A DNA stretch of 53,377 nucleotides from assembly GCA_934086185.1 (NCBI GenBank), contig CAKOHW010000007.1:1-53377 (forward strand), read 5' to 3'. How positions within the stretch are numbered: the stretch's first letter is position 1; every line of letters starts with the position of its first letter. The DNA is from an uncultured Bacilli bacterium (GTDB lineage Bacteria; Bacillota_I; Bacilli_A; RF39; UBA660). Shown piece after piece: positions 25,249-34,821 of the stretch. The position numbers were made by a program, and so were the translations under genes. The notes beneath the pieces were generated by a model that had not been told where the DNA came from, made no database searches, and was given only the letters and a program-made list of their open reading frames with translations.

Positions 25249-25328
25249 AATATTTCACCTCAACATAATAATTATACTAAATTATGAATAATAAATAAAG
25301 TATTAAATATTATTAAATAGGTGATAGC

Positions 25329-25922
25329 ATGAATTATATTAAAGGTCAATTTAGTAAACATAGTAAATTATATTTAATTATATTATCTATAATATCGATA
25401 AGTATTACATTAGGTTTAATATTATCATTAGGTGTAGATAATGATTTATCTAACAATATATACAAATATTTTATAGAATTAGTAAACAATTACAATAACA
25501 ACATGCTAAGTAACTTTTTATATCCTATAATAAGTTATATTATAATAATAATCTCTTCATTAACTATAATAGGTATTTTTATACCATTTTTAGCTCTTTT
25601 TATAGAAAATATGAGTATTGGTTTATTATTAGGTATAATTATTAAAAATCATGGCTTTAAAGGCTTTTTATTTAGTAGTATATATTTTACTTTAACTAAA
25701 CTATTATACTTAATTATATTAATATATATAATAATAAATATATATAACTTTTATAAGATATTTATCCTATATATAAAAAATAAACAAGACATAAACATAT
25801 ATAAAATATATTCTAAATTCTTTATAAGAATACTATTTAGTATAATGACTATAACTTTATATAATATATTAGGTATATTTATAATACCAAAAATAATTAA
25901 ACTATTTATTTTTCTTCTTTAA
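25329..25922 (+). CDS. SpoIIM-like integral membrane protein
   Basis: 197 residues with five predicted membrane helices. The central segment FIENMSIGLLLGIIIKNHGFKGFLFS resembles the conserved core of stage II sporulation protein M (SpoIIM/DUF95), which in spore formers belongs to the complex that remodels the engulfment septum. The helices are unusually Ile/Tyr/Asn-rich, reflecting base composition. AGGTGATAGC precedes the ATG. It lies 29 bases before mnmA. With sigK it hints at sporulation ancestry, though SpoIIM-like proteins also occur in non-sporulating bacteria. Confidence 0.65.
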   Translation: MNYIKGQFSKHSKLYLIILSIISISITLGLILSLGVDNDLSNNIYKYFIELVNNYNNNMLSNFLYPIISYIIIIISSLTIIGIFIPFLALFIENMSIGLLLGIIIKNHGFKGFLFSSIYFTLTKLLYLIILIYIIINIYNFYKIFILYIKNKQDINIYKIYSKFFIRILFSIMTITLYNILGIFIIPKIIKLFIFLL

Positions 25923-25951
25923 CTTGGTATAATTCTTTTAGGTGATTTATT

Positions 25952-27058
25952 ATGTCAAAAGTAGTAATTGGAATGTCAGGTGGAGTAGATTCAAGCGTAG
26001 CAGCATATCTATTAAAAGAGCAAGGATATGAAGTAATAGGTTTATTTATGAGAAATTGGGATAGTATGATTAATAATGATATTAATGGTAACCCTAACTT
26101 AGATAATAATATATGTCCACAAGAACAAGATTATAATGATGCATTAAGTGTATGTAAAAAATTGAATATTGAATTACACAGAGTAGATTTTATTAAAGAA
26201 TATTGGGATAATGTATTTACTTACTTTTTAAATGAATTAAAATTAGGTAGAACTCCCAACCCTGATTTAATGTGCAATAAATATATAAAATTTGATTTAT
26301 TTATAAAGGAAGCACGTAGATTAGGAGCAGACTATATAGCAACCGGACACTATGCCAAAATAGAAGGAAATAGATTATTAAGGGCAAAAGATTTAAATAA
26401 AGATCAAACATATTTTTTAGCACAAGTAAGTTATGACCAATTAAAAGATGTTATATTTCCATTAGGTGAAGTAACAAAACCAGAAGTAAGAGAAATAGCA
26501 GAAAAATTAGATTTAATAACTGCACATAAAAAAGATTCTACAGGTATATGTTTTATAGGAGAAAGAAATTATCAAAAATTTATTCAAAATTATTTAAAAC
26601 CAAATCCAGGGGATATAATTGATATAGATACTATGGAAGTAATTGGCAAGCATTCTGGTTTAATGAACTATACAATTGGCCAAAGACGTAATGTAGGAAT
26701 TAGTGGTAATCCAGAAAAACATTTTGTAGTAGGAAAAAATGTAGAAAAAAACATTCTTTATGTTGCTTTTGGTGATGATCCTGATACACTTTATAGTGAT
26801 TCATGCATAATTGACAACATTAACTTCATTGCAGCAAAACACCCAGCCTTTTGTACAGCAAAATTTAGATATAGAGGTCCTGATTATGATGTACAATTAG
26901 AATATTTAAATAATGGTGAAATATTAGTTAAATATCCTGAGAAAGTTTCTGCTGTTACTCCAGGGCAAGCATGTGTATTATATTTAGGAAGAGAATGTTT
27001 AGGTAGTGGAATAATAAAAGAAGTAAGACGTAACGATAAAAAATTATGGTATTTATAA
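25952..27058 (+). CDS. mnmA: tRNA-specific 2-thiouridylase MnmA
   Basis: 368 residues. It thiolates U34 of tRNA-Lys/Glu/Gln. The ATP pyrophosphatase loop GMSGGVDSSVAAYLL is at residues 6-20. The first catalytic Cys is in NPDLMCNKYIKF at about 107 and the second in DSTGICFIGER at about 207. TIGQRRNVGIS and the C-terminal barrel with ARYRGP-like FRYRGP complete the family pattern. AGGTGATTTATT precedes the ATG. Confidence 0.97.
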   Translation: MSKVVIGMSGGVDSSVAAYLLKEQGYEVIGLFMRNWDSMINNDINGNPNLDNNICPQEQDYNDALSVCKKLNIELHRVDFIKEYWDNVFTYFLNELKLGRTPNPDLMCNKYIKFDLFIKEARRLGADYIATGHYAKIEGNRLLRAKDLNKDQTYFLAQVSYDQLKDVIFPLGEVTKPEVREIAEKLDLITAHKKDSTGICFIGERNYQKFIQNYLKPNPGDIIDIDTMEVIGKHSGLMNYTIGQRRNVGISGNPEKHFVVGKNVEKNILYVAFGDDPDTLYSDSCIIDNINFIAAKHPAFCTAKFRYRGPDYDVQLEYLNNGEILVKYPEKVSAVTPGQACVLYLGRECLGSGIIKEVRRNDKKLWYL

Positions 27059-27060
27059 AG

Positions 27061-27084
27061 TAGGGGAGTATACCCTATTTTTTT
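27061..27084 (+). terminator. Terminator after mnmA
   Basis: Stem TAGGG / CCCTA followed by seven T. Confidence 0.7.
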
Positions 27085-27106
27085 ATATAAATTACTTTAC
27101 TTATTC

Positions 27107-27136
27107 TTGACAAATTAATGTATAGTAAGATACAAT
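27107..27136 (+). promoter_or_regulatory. Promoter of the HTH protein gene
   Basis: -35 TTGACA (27107-27112), 18-base spacer, -10 TACAAT (27131-27136). Confidence 0.65.
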
Positions 27137-27177
27137 TAATATGTAAACAATTATGATTAGAAAAGAGTAGATAACAA

Positions 27178-27945
27178 ATGAACGAATTAAAAAGAATATT
27201 AAATGAATTAGGAATATCAAAAGTTAAATTAGCTAAATACTTAGGTGTTTCAAGACAAATGGTATATAACTATTTAGAGTTTGATAATATAAATAAATGG
27301 CCAAAAGAAAAAAAGATACTATTATTTAAATTATTAAATGTAGAAGACGGTGAAGAAGAAACTTTAAAAGATATAAAAATAAATACTGAATACTTAGAAG
27401 CAGTTGAAGAAAGATTAAACTGTACTAACAAAATGAATAGTTATGATTTAATAGATATTAAAGGATTAAAAAAAGAAGAACAATTATTATTATCTGATTT
27501 TACATTCTTATTAAAAGAAAAACTAACAGAAGATAATACAAATGAAAATTATTATGTAATAGAATATTTATATCATTTACTACAATCAGTAGATAATGTA
27601 CCTGAATTAAAATATTTATTAGGTTATGTAAGTAAAGCAACAGGATTTACTAAGCCAAACGATTTTGTATTTAATGAAGACAAGCAATTTATGTTTGAAG
27701 GTATAATACACTCTGCATTCACATTATACAATAATGGGGGAGCATCAAAGAGTAAAGTAATAGTTTCAAGAGATAGATTTGTTGCAGAAATCGAAGCTAG
27801 AAACGAAGAAAAATTATCTAGAACACAACAATTAAATACAGTTAAAATTCAAGCATTAAGAGAATTAGGATACAATGAAATAAATGCATCCAATGCTGCT
27901 GAAGTATTTGAAAAAATAGCTGAAATACAATCAAGAGGAGTTTAA
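27178..27945 (+). CDS. Helix-turn-helix protein with an unknown C-terminal domain
   Basis: 255 residues. The N-terminal HTH (about residues 4-35: LGISKVKLAKYLGVSRQMVYNYLE) is followed by a Trp-containing segment and about 200 residues of helical sequence of no family I know. The last 60 residues contain EIEARNEEKLSRTQQLNTVKIQALRELGY, which looks like a coiled or UBA-like helix bundle. It is the last rightward gene before the gene desert and the dif-like site, next to the replication terminus. A role in DNA organisation there is conceivable but not shown. Confidence 0.7.
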   Translation: MNELKRILNELGISKVKLAKYLGVSRQMVYNYLEFDNINKWPKEKKILLFKLLNVEDGEEETLKDIKINTEYLEAVEERLNCTNKMNSYDLIDIKGLKKEEQLLLSDFTFLLKEKLTEDNTNENYYVIEYLYHLLQSVDNVPELKYLLGYVSKATGFTKPNDFVFNEDKQFMFEGIIHSAFTLYNNGGASKSKVIVSRDRFVAEIEARNEEKLSRTQQLNTVKIQALRELGYNEINASNAAEVFEKIAEIQSRGV

Positions 27946-27972
27946 AAACAAATTGAACTCCCCTCTTTCTTT
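27937..27972 (+). terminator. Terminator after the HTH gene
   Basis: Stem GGAGTT / AACTCC at 27937-27961 with further wobble pairs, then a pyrimidine-rich run CCTCTTTCTTTTT. Confidence 0.7.
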
Positions 27973-28769
27973 TTATTGAAGAGTAGGGAACAAAGTGTAT
28001 GTAATGAGTAATATATAATTTATTATTATTTTAAAAATTACTAATCTAATATATAATAACTAAAATTATATAATACTAATATTTTATTTTAAAAGTAGAT
28101 AAGTGATAATAAAATAACTAAAATAAATTTTAAATTATATTACAAAAATAAAACACTAAATATATAAATTATATTGAATAATTAATAATTATATAAAAAC
28201 AGATAATAAATAATATAATTATCTTTCTATTTTTCATATAATACACATCTTCATATAATATATATTATGTTAACTTCTATATTTTAATAAAAAAGATGAT
28301 TAGTTGATAATCTAACTAATTTAATAAATAAGTACTCTATTATAAATAACCTAATAGTTTACTTATTTTTTATTTACTACTAAATTTCTTTATCTTATAT
28401 ACTTCATTAAATTATATATAATCTTTCTTTCTAAATTATTTCTTCCAACTTATATATATTAATAAATTTAATTTTTTCATTGATATATAATTATTTACCA
28501 TTCATACATACTTAAATCTTATCTTTATCCCTCCCTACTTTTAAATAAATAATTGATAGGGGGCTTAATTCTTTTTTTACATTTAAAATATATTTTATTA
28601 TTTAATACTTTTTTATAATTCAATTATACATACAAAATATTTTATTTATTTATTTCTTTAATTTATTTTTCTAAATCAAAACAATAATTTTTAATATCAA
28701 TTCAAAATACACATATATCTATTTAAAATACATATCACCCCTACTCTATTTAGAAATAGGGGACATATC
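27973..28769. other. AT-rich gene desert at the strand switch
   Basis: About 800 bases without a credible gene. No ORF here has both a ribosome site and recognisable protein. It holds the dif-like site (28248-28275) and short GC islands around CCCTCCCTAC (28531) and the inverted repeat CCCCTA / TAGGGG (28739-28763), which may help end leftward transcription of the ZIP gene. Genes on the left read toward it rightward, genes on the right read toward it leftward. Confidence 0.7.
28248..28275 (+). other. dif chromosome-dimer resolution site
   Basis: A 28-base site with left arm TCTTCATATAA, central TATATA and right arm TTATGTTAACT. From memory of the Bacillus subtilis dif site, 24 of 28 positions are identical, and allowing the degenerate Firmicutes consensus about 26 fit. 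The right (XerD-side) arm also matches the Escherichia coli arm at 10 of 11 positions. The 11-6-11 layout is right. It lies in a gene desert at the strand flip, about 1.5 kb from a XerC/D-type recombinase gene. Confidence 0.85.
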
Positions 28770-29525
28770 TTATATAAAAATCATACTAATTAGAAAAAAT
28801 ATAATTCCAATAGCAAATCCTACATAAATATATTTATTATTTTTATTACTATATTTAATAGATTCCTTTAATATTTCATTTATAGCAAGACTTACCATTA
28901 TCCCTGCTACTATTATAAATATTATATCTAACATACTAGTAGTAATATATTTAGCCAAAAACAAATATGCAATTATTGCTCCAAAAGGTTCTGAAAGTCC
29001 ACTTATTAATGTCATCTTAATTGCCTTTTTATATGATTTAGTTGAATAATATAATGGCACAGCAATACATATACCTTCTGGTATATTATGTAACGTTATT
29101 GCTAATGCAATTTTTATACCTAATCTTAAATCATTACCACTAGTTAAAAAAGTAATAATTCCCTCTGGTATATTATGTAACATTAATACAATAGCACTTA
29201 TTATACCAAGTTTATATAAACTACTCCCCTTACTCTCTAACCTATCTATAATCTTATTAGAAATATTAATTAAAAATATACCACATAAAAAACTTATTAA
29301 ACTAATAATAAAACCTATAAATTTATATCTATTTAATAAACTAAAGAAAGAACTAGGTATTAAATCAAATATACTAATCATCATCATTACCATTGCACTA
29401 AAACTTAAACTTATACTTAAAAATTTATTAACATTTTTACTTTTAATAAATATAAATAAACATCCAAGTAAAGTAGATAATCCAGCAAGAGTACTAATTA
29501 TAAATGCATACATAAAATTATTCAT
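28770..29525 (-). CDS. ZIP family metal transporter
   Basis: 251 residues with seven or eight membrane helices. Two HNIPEG motifs (MLHNIPEGIITF and LHNIPEGICIAV) in the fourth and fifth helices form the binuclear metal site of ZIP proteins such as ZupT. It imports zinc or other divalent metals. The cytosolic loop is short and lacks the His-rich stretch of some members. I chose ATG 29525. The GTG at 29534 lies in the ribosome-site region. It is the first gene right of the terminus desert. Confidence 0.9.
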   Translation of the reverse strand: MNNFMYAFIISTLAGLSTLLGCLFIFIKSKNVNKFLSISLSFSAMVMMMISIFDLIPSSFFSLLNRYKFIGFIISLISFLCGIFLINISNKIIDRLESKGSSLYKLGIISAIVLMLHNIPEGIITFLTSGNDLRLGIKIALAITLHNIPEGICIAVPLYYSTKSYKKAIKMTLISGLSEPFGAIIAYLFLAKYITTSMLDIIFIIVAGIMVSLAINEILKESIKYSNKNNKYIYVGFAIGIIFFLISMIFI

Positions 29526-29626
29526 AAATATCACATTAAAATATATGAAAGAAACTAAAAAATATAGCCATAAATTACCATTATATATTATTTATATTTT
29601 TCCATAATAATAGTGGGAGGTAAGTT

Positions 29627-29752
29627 ATGGACAATAAAAATAATGCTAGAACAAATTCTAGAGCTAGAAAAGCTAATAGTTCTAAAAGTAATGCTAGAAC
29701 TAAAAACTCTGAAAAGGCTCAAGCTAGATGTTCAAAAAATAGTGCACGTTAG
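29627..29752 (+). CDS. Small Asn/Ser/Lys/Arg-rich protein
   Basis: 41 residues, MDNKNNARTNSRARKANSSK followed by a similar half ending CSKNSAR. It is almost entirely Asn, Ser, Ala, Lys and Arg, with a repeating NAR(T)xxS pattern. GGGAGGTAAGTT is a very strong ribosome site, and a terminator follows. The composition suggests a nucleic-acid-binding or spore-core-like small protein. Similar low-complexity peptides occur in clostridia without known function. I give no assigned function. Confidence 0.65.
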   Translation: MDNKNNARTNSRARKANSSKSNARTKNSEKAQARCSKNSAR

Positions 29753-29767
29753 TTAAATGCAAATATA

Positions 29768-29803
29768 AAAGAAACTATTGATAATTTTATAATAGTTTCT
29801 TTT
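29768..29803. terminator. Bidirectional terminator
   Basis: Stem AAAGAAACTATT / AATAGTTTCTTT. It serves the small basic protein gene and the leftward recombinase gene. Confidence 0.85.
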
Positions 29804-30668
29804 AATTTCTAGGAAAATATTCCATATAATCATTTTTTAATTTTTCATTTGTTAAATGAGTATATATTTGAGTAGTTCCAATATTTTCATGGCCTAAGAA
29901 TTCTTGAATAATTCTTAAATCAGCACCGTTTTCTAGCATATGTGTTGCAATACTATGTCTTAACGTATGTGGAGATACATCTTTATTTATACCTTTTTCA
30001 CTAGTTAATTTTTTAATCATTTTAAATACACCTTGTCTTGTCATTTTTTTACCATGATTATTTAAATAAATATAATTATTTGTTTCTTTTTTTACTAAAT
30101 CAGCTCTATAATCTTTAACATAAATTTTTAAATACTTTATAGCTAAGTCACTTATTGGTACAATCCTTTCTTTGCTCCCCTTACCCATTACTCTAATTAT
30201 AGAATCATTTAGATCAATATTTTTAAATTCTAAATTTATTAACTCACTTATTCTTAAACCACTTGAATACATAACTTCAAGTATAGATTTATTCCTAGCA
30301 CTAAAAGCATCTTTAATTTCTATATCAAGTAATTTATCTACTTCATCAACTGTTAAATAAACAGGTAAATGTTTTGCCAATTTAGGACTACTAATACTAT
30401 CAATAGGGTTATTATTTAATTTACCTATCTTAATATAATAATTATAAAATGTTTTATATGCACTTAAATAATTAGCAATACTTCTAGAATCTATTTCTAA
30501 CTTTGATATAAATTTTTCTATATCGTTACTAGTTAATTTTAATAAATCCTTATTAGTATTATCTTTTAAATGATTTAAACTATTTAAATATGTATTTATA
30601 GTATTTTTAGAATAATTTAAATCAAGTTCTAAATATAATAAAAAATCATTTATATATATATCATTCAT
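29802..30668 (-). CDS. xerD: XerC/XerD-type tyrosine recombinase
   Basis: 288 residues, typical of chromosomal Xer proteins (about 295-300). The N-terminal SAM-like domain (YLELDLNYSKNTINTY) precedes the catalytic domain. The catalytic residues are Arg in SSGLRISEL, Lys in GKGSKER, His/Arg in HTLRHSIATHML, His in FLGHENIGTT and nucleophile Tyr in QIYTHL. Such proteins resolve chromosome dimers at dif with FtsK. Its position 1.5 kb from the dif-like site supports this role. Whether it is the C or D partner is uncertain. Confidence 0.88.
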   Translation of the reverse strand: MNDIYINDFLLYLELDLNYSKNTINTYLNSLNHLKDNTNKDLLKLTSNDIEKFISKLEIDSRSIANYLSAYKTFYNYYIKIGKLNNNPIDSISSPKLAKHLPVYLTVDEVDKLLDIEIKDAFSARNKSILEVMYSSGLRISELINLEFKNIDLNDSIIRVMGKGSKERIVPISDLAIKYLKIYVKDYRADLVKKETNNYIYLNNHGKKMTRQGVFKMIKKLTSEKGINKDVSPHTLRHSIATHMLENGADLRIIQEFLGHENIGTTQIYTHLTNEKLKNDYMEYFPRN

Positions 30669-30809
30669 AATATCACTTTTCTATTTTTATGTTCAAGTTA
30701 ACATAATATTATACTCTATCTAAATAAAATTATAACAAATTTAAAAACTCAAAACAACTATCATAAAATTTCTATATATGTTAAAATTATATATAGAAAG
30801 TGTGATTAT

Positions 30810-32009
30810 ATGGAATTACTTGCAAACATATTAAGACCAACTAAATTAAATGATGTTATTGGTCAAAAACACCTTATAGGTGATAATAAAGTATTAACTA
30901 ACTTAGTAAATAACAAACATCTTTTTTCTATGATTTTATATGGTAAACCAGGCATAGGTAAAACTTCTATTGCTAATGCAATTGTTAATGAAATAGATAA
31001 ACCATATAAGTTTTTAAATGCAACAATAAATAAAGTTATTGATTTTAATATTGCAATTGAAGAAGCAAAAATGCAAGGTGAAATGATACTTATCATAGAT
31101 GAAATACATAGAATGAATAAAGATAAACAAGATTTATTATTACCATATATTGAATCAGGTTTAATTATATTAATTGGTCTAACAACATCAAATCCATATC
31201 ATAAAATTAATCCAGCAATTAGAAGTAGATGTCAAATATTTGAACTTCAAGAATTAACTACTGATGATATAGTTGAAGGATTAAAGAAAGCTTTAAATAA
31301 ATTAGAAGATATAAAAATTGATGACAAAACTCTCCTATTAATTGCAAGACTATCTAGTGGAGATTTTAGAAGTGCATTAAACTTATTAGAAGTATCATAC
31401 TACTCTACTAATGATAAAATAGTAACTGAAGAAGTAGTAAAAAGAATTAATTCAAAACCAGTAATATTTGCTGATAAAAATGAAGATGGACATTACGATT
31501 TATTAAGTGCTTTTCAAAAAAGCATTAGAGGTAGTGATCCAGATGCAGCAATATATTACTTAGGTAGATTAATCGAAATTGGTGATTTAGATAGTATTTA
31601 TAGAAGAATGAGTGTTATTGCATATGAAGATATAGGACTTGCTAATCCAGGAATGGGTCCAAAAGTTAGAGCCGCTATCGAATCGAGTGAACTATTAGGA
31701 CTTCCAGAAGCAAGAATACCACTTGCTGTCGTAGTAGAAGAATTAGCATTATCTCCAAAAAGTAATAGTGCTATAACAGCAATAGATAACGCATTGAGTG
31801 ATATAAGAAAGGGAAATACAGGTAATGTACCAAACCATATAAAAACTAATAGTAAAGATTATAAATATCCACATAATTATCCAAAATATTATGTAGAACA
31901 ACAATACTTACCAGATAATATAAAAAATAAACGCTATTACATTCCAAAAATTAATACATACGAAAACAATTTAAACAAAGGAAATAAAGAAATGAGGAAC
32001 ATAAAATGA
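30810..32009 (+). CDS. rarA: Replication-associated recombination protein RarA
   Basis: 399 residues, clamp-loader-like AAA+ ATPase acting at stalled forks. RPTKLNDVIGQKHLIG (N-terminal box), Walker A YGKPGIGKTSIA, Walker B ILIIDEIHRMNK and sensor NPAIRSRCQIFEL are followed by the MgsA tetramerisation domain with YEDIGLANP. AAGTGTGATTAT precedes the ATG. It overlaps gpsA by four bases (ATGA), so the two are translationally coupled. It is one of few rightward genes right of dif. Confidence 0.93.
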   Translation: MELLANILRPTKLNDVIGQKHLIGDNKVLTNLVNNKHLFSMILYGKPGIGKTSIANAIVNEIDKPYKFLNATINKVIDFNIAIEEAKMQGEMILIIDEIHRMNKDKQDLLLPYIESGLIILIGLTTSNPYHKINPAIRSRCQIFELQELTTDDIVEGLKKALNKLEDIKIDDKTLLLIARLSSGDFRSALNLLEVSYYSTNDKIVTEEVVKRINSKPVIFADKNEDGHYDLLSAFQKSIRGSDPDAAIYYLGRLIEIGDLDSIYRRMSVIAYEDIGLANPGMGPKVRAAIESSELLGLPEARIPLAVVVEELALSPKSNSAITAIDNALSDIRKGNTGNVPNHIKTNSKDYKYPHNYPKYYVEQQYLPDNIKNKRYYIPKINTYENNLNKGNKEMRNIK

Positions 32010-32983
32010 AAACAATATCAATTATAGGTACAGGGGCTTATGGTTTATCAATTGCAGTGACATTACTAAAAAAATGTGACAATATAAAAATGTGGGTAGA
32101 AAGTGAAGAAAGAGCAAAATTTTTAAATGAAAATAGAAGTAACAATGGAATATTTAATGATTTTACAATTCCAGATAATATTGAATTTTCAAATGATTAC
32201 GAATATGTATTAAAAAATACAAGTATTGTATTTATTGCAGTTGCTGCTAAATTTATTGATCCAGTAAGCAAAGAACTTAAAAAATGTAACATAAAAAATA
32301 AACATTTTTGCATACTTAGTAAAGGAATTGAACAAAATACATGTGACTTTGTAGATGTTGTATTTAAAAGACACATTAAAACTAAAAATTTATCTGTTAT
32401 ATCTGGAGCCTCATTTGCAATTGATATAATTCATAATGAACCAATAGGACTAACGATTGCTAGTAAAAATAAACAAACCATAAAGAAAATTAAATCCGTT
32501 TTAGCAAACGACAGAGTTAAATTAAGACCATCTACAGACGTAATTGGAGTTGAATTATGCGGTTCAATAAAAAATGTTATAGCAATAGCAAGTGGAATAT
32601 TAGAAGGTTTAGGTTATAGTGAATCTACAAGAAGTTTCTTAATTACAGAATCTATGCATGATATCAAATCTCTTATATATGGTTTAGGAGGAAAGAAAAA
32701 AACCATACTTTCATATGCTGGTGTAAGTGATTTAATATTAACTGCTACAAGTAAAAAATCAAGAAATTACTCTTACGGAATACTTATAGGAAGTGAAAAA
32801 TTTGAAGAAGCAAAAGAATATGTAGAAACAAATACAGTAGAAGGATACTATACATTAAAATCTATATATACACTAATAAAAAGAAAAAAAATTAGTATGC
32901 CAATCATAGATTTAATATATAAAATTATCATTAAAAATGAAAATCCACATGAATTAGTAGAATTTCTAATAAAAAAAGATTAA
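32006..32983 (+). CDS. gpsA: Glycerol-3-phosphate dehydrogenase (NAD(P)+)
   Basis: 325 residues. It reduces dihydroxyacetone phosphate to sn-glycerol-3-phosphate for phospholipid synthesis. The nucleotide motif IGTGAYGLSIA is at residues 6-16 (the usual GxGxxG has Ala/Tyr here). SKGIEQ and the catalytic Lys region ELCGSIKNVIAIASG follow, then GGKKKTILSYAGVSDLILT.T (usual AGLGDLxxT) and NTVEGYYT. The length matches the family. GAGGAACATAAA provides the ribosome site within rarA. Confidence 0.92.
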   Translation: MKTISIIGTGAYGLSIAVTLLKKCDNIKMWVESEERAKFLNENRSNNGIFNDFTIPDNIEFSNDYEYVLKNTSIVFIAVAAKFIDPVSKELKKCNIKNKHFCILSKGIEQNTCDFVDVVFKRHIKTKNLSVISGASFAIDIIHNEPIGLTIASKNKQTIKKIKSVLANDRVKLRPSTDVIGVELCGSIKNVIAIASGILEGLGYSESTRSFLITESMHDIKSLIYGLGGKKKTILSYAGVSDLILTATSKKSRNYSYGILIGSEKFEEAKEYVETNTVEGYYTLKSIYTLIKRKKISMPIIDLIYKIIIKNENPHELVEFLIKKD

Positions 32984-33041
32984 ATAATAAACTATATATC
33001 AAAACATAACTAGTTTATATAATTAATCTTTTTTCTTTATA
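32978..33041. terminator. Long AT-rich bidirectional terminator
   Basis: Nested arms AAAGATTAA ... TTAATCTTT (outer) and TAAACTA ... TAGTTTA (inner), with a T run. It lies between convergent gpsA and the Nudix gene. Confidence 0.65.
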
Positions 33042-33539
33042 TTACTTATTCTCTTCTAAAAAATTACATACTTTTATAAAACAAGATATTTGATCTTCAT
33101 TTAATTCTTTAGTACGAACCATATTTTTTAATTCATCCATTGAAAACCATCTAACTTCTGTTAATTCTTGTTTTTGTATTTTTATATCTTTAATATCTAT
33201 ATCTTTATTTACAAAATACATTTTATAACAATCTTTTCCATCACATCCAGAATCGTATAAAATAAATTCTTTTTTTAAAAAATCTAATCCTAATTCTTCT
33301 TTAACTTCAGTAACAATTTCCTCTAAAGGAGTTTCATTAGCTTTAGGATGTCCTCCAGTAACACCCCAATCGCCTCCTTTAGATTTAACTCTTCTTTGCA
33401 TTAAAAATTCACCTTTAGAATTTCTTATTACAGCCATAACAACCATTGGATAATATCCATCTGGTATAACCTCACCTTTATGATAAGTTTTATCAGTTTT
33501 TATACTATTTTTATCATATAAATCTCTTAATTCAGCCAT
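33042..33539 (-). CDS. Nudix hydrolase
   Basis: 165 residues. The Nudix box GGHPKANETPLEEIVTEVKEELG lies at about residues 62-84. It has the Gx5E start and the EE pair, but the usual Arg of RExxEE is Thr. The N-terminal segment (GEVIPDGYYPMVVMAVIRNSKGEFLMQRR) is like the isopentenyl-diphosphate isomerase-type or MutT-like branch. Substrate not predictable. It is a single gene with its own terminator. Confidence 0.88.
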   Translation of the reverse strand: MAELRDLYDKNSIKTDKTYHKGEVIPDGYYPMVVMAVIRNSKGEFLMQRRVKSKGGDWGVTGGHPKANETPLEEIVTEVKEELGLDFLKKEFILYDSGCDGKDCYKMYFVNKDIDIKDIKIQKQELTEVRWFSMDELKNMVRTKELNEDQISCFIKVCNFLEENK

Positions 33540-33579
33540 ATTTACCTCATCTTTTTAAATATATTTAAAATCTTTTATT

Positions 33580-34821
33580 TCAATCTTCTAATATACCAAT
33601 ACTATATTCAGTAAAATCTAAAGAATTAATATAATTAATAAATTCATTAAAATTCAATTTTTCATATTCACTTATACTATCTAATTTATCATAATTATAA
33701 GTTATAACATTTTCTACAAATGGTTCAGTAATATCATATATACTATCATTTCTAATAATTAAATCTACTATATAATTTCTTTTATATAAATTAAATAAAT
33801 CTTCATCAAATATATATTCTTTATCATTTATAAATTTTAATATTCTTTCTATAAAATCATTATATTTATTAGTATTACCCTCAATATTTATTATATGGTA
33901 TCCTTCTAATAATAAATTAGAATATCCAATACCAGAATTAACTATATTACTATCTATTAATTCTTTATTTAAATTACTAATAATACCAAAATTCATTCTT
34001 AAAAATGAATAAATATATAAATCTAATTTTAATTTATCTAATCCACTATAATTAATAGTATTAAGTTTAAACGTAATAAGTACTCTACCTACTCCAGTAT
34101 TTGTTTTAACTTTATATTTTTTCTTATTAACCTTAATATTATGAGGATACTTATACTTAGTTACAACACTAGTATCAAAAGATAATTTAGAATATACCTC
34201 TTCTAACTTATTTAAAACCTCATTTTTATCAAATTTACCACTTATTACTACTATTTCATTATCTGGTCTATAAAACGCTTTAAAAGCATCTTTAATTTGA
34301 TTTATAGTAATACTACTAATTTCTTTTATATTACCTAATACACTAGTATACTTTTTATTATCTTGAATACTTTCAATACTCTTATTATATAAAATACTAT
34401 ACTTATTATCTAAACTTCTTCTTTTTTCTTCAATAATAGGCATCTTAACATTATTTAATATATTATCTTCTATTATAGGATTATGTATACCATATATTAA
34501 CTTATCTATACATTCTAATGTATTTACTACAGTATCAACATAATAAACAGTTTTATCTATACTAGTAATACCATTACTTCTAGCTCCAATATTACCAAAA
34601 TAACTCATTAAATCTCCATTAACATTATTTTCTAAAACTAAATGTTCTATTAAATGAGCCATCCCATTTTTATTAACTATCTTTTTATTATTAATATAAT
34701 AAGTATTATCCATACCCCCATATTTAACTATTAAATTAATATATGTAGTATGTTTACTATTATCATTTAATAAATATACATTTAATCCATTATCTAATCT
34801 AACATGTTCTAAATTAACCAC
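33580..34821 (-). CDS. M16 family zinc peptidase (YmfH-like)
   Basis: 413 residues. The inverted zinc motif HLIEH (HxxEH) lies in GMAHLIEHLVLENN at about residues 56-60, with the downstream Glu in the following helix (IIEEKRRS), so it is the catalytic member of the pair. It starts with GTG at 34821, inside the end of the upstream gene, with GGAGGG as ribosome site. The 8-base overlap couples it to the inactive partner. Bacilli ymfF-ymfH pairs have this arrangement. The substrates are unknown. Confidence 0.85.
   Translation of the reverse strand: MVNLEHVRLDNGLNVYLLNDNSKHTTYINLIVKYGGMDNTYYINNKKIVNKNGMAHLIEHLVLENNVNGDLMSYFGNIGARSNGITSIDKTVYYVDTVVNTLECIDKLIYGIHNPIIEDNILNNVKMPIIEEKRRSLDNKYSILYNKSIESIQDNKKYTSVLGNIKEISSITINQIKDAFKAFYRPDNEIVVISGKFDKNEVLNKLEEVYSKLSFDTSVVTKYKYPHNIKVNKKKYKVKTNTGVGRVLITFKLNTINYSGLDKLKLDLYIYSFLRMNFGIISNLNKELIDSNIVNSGIGYSNLLLEGYHIINIEGNTNKYNDFIERILKFINDKEYIFDEDLFNLYKRNYIVDLIIRNDSIYDITEPFVENVITYNYDKLDSISEYEKLNFNEFINYINSLDFTEYSIGILED

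Noticed and set aside
27973..28769. Replication origin in the gene desert
   Set aside because: No DnaA-box cluster and no dnaA/dnaN nearby. Genes converge on it, as at a terminus.
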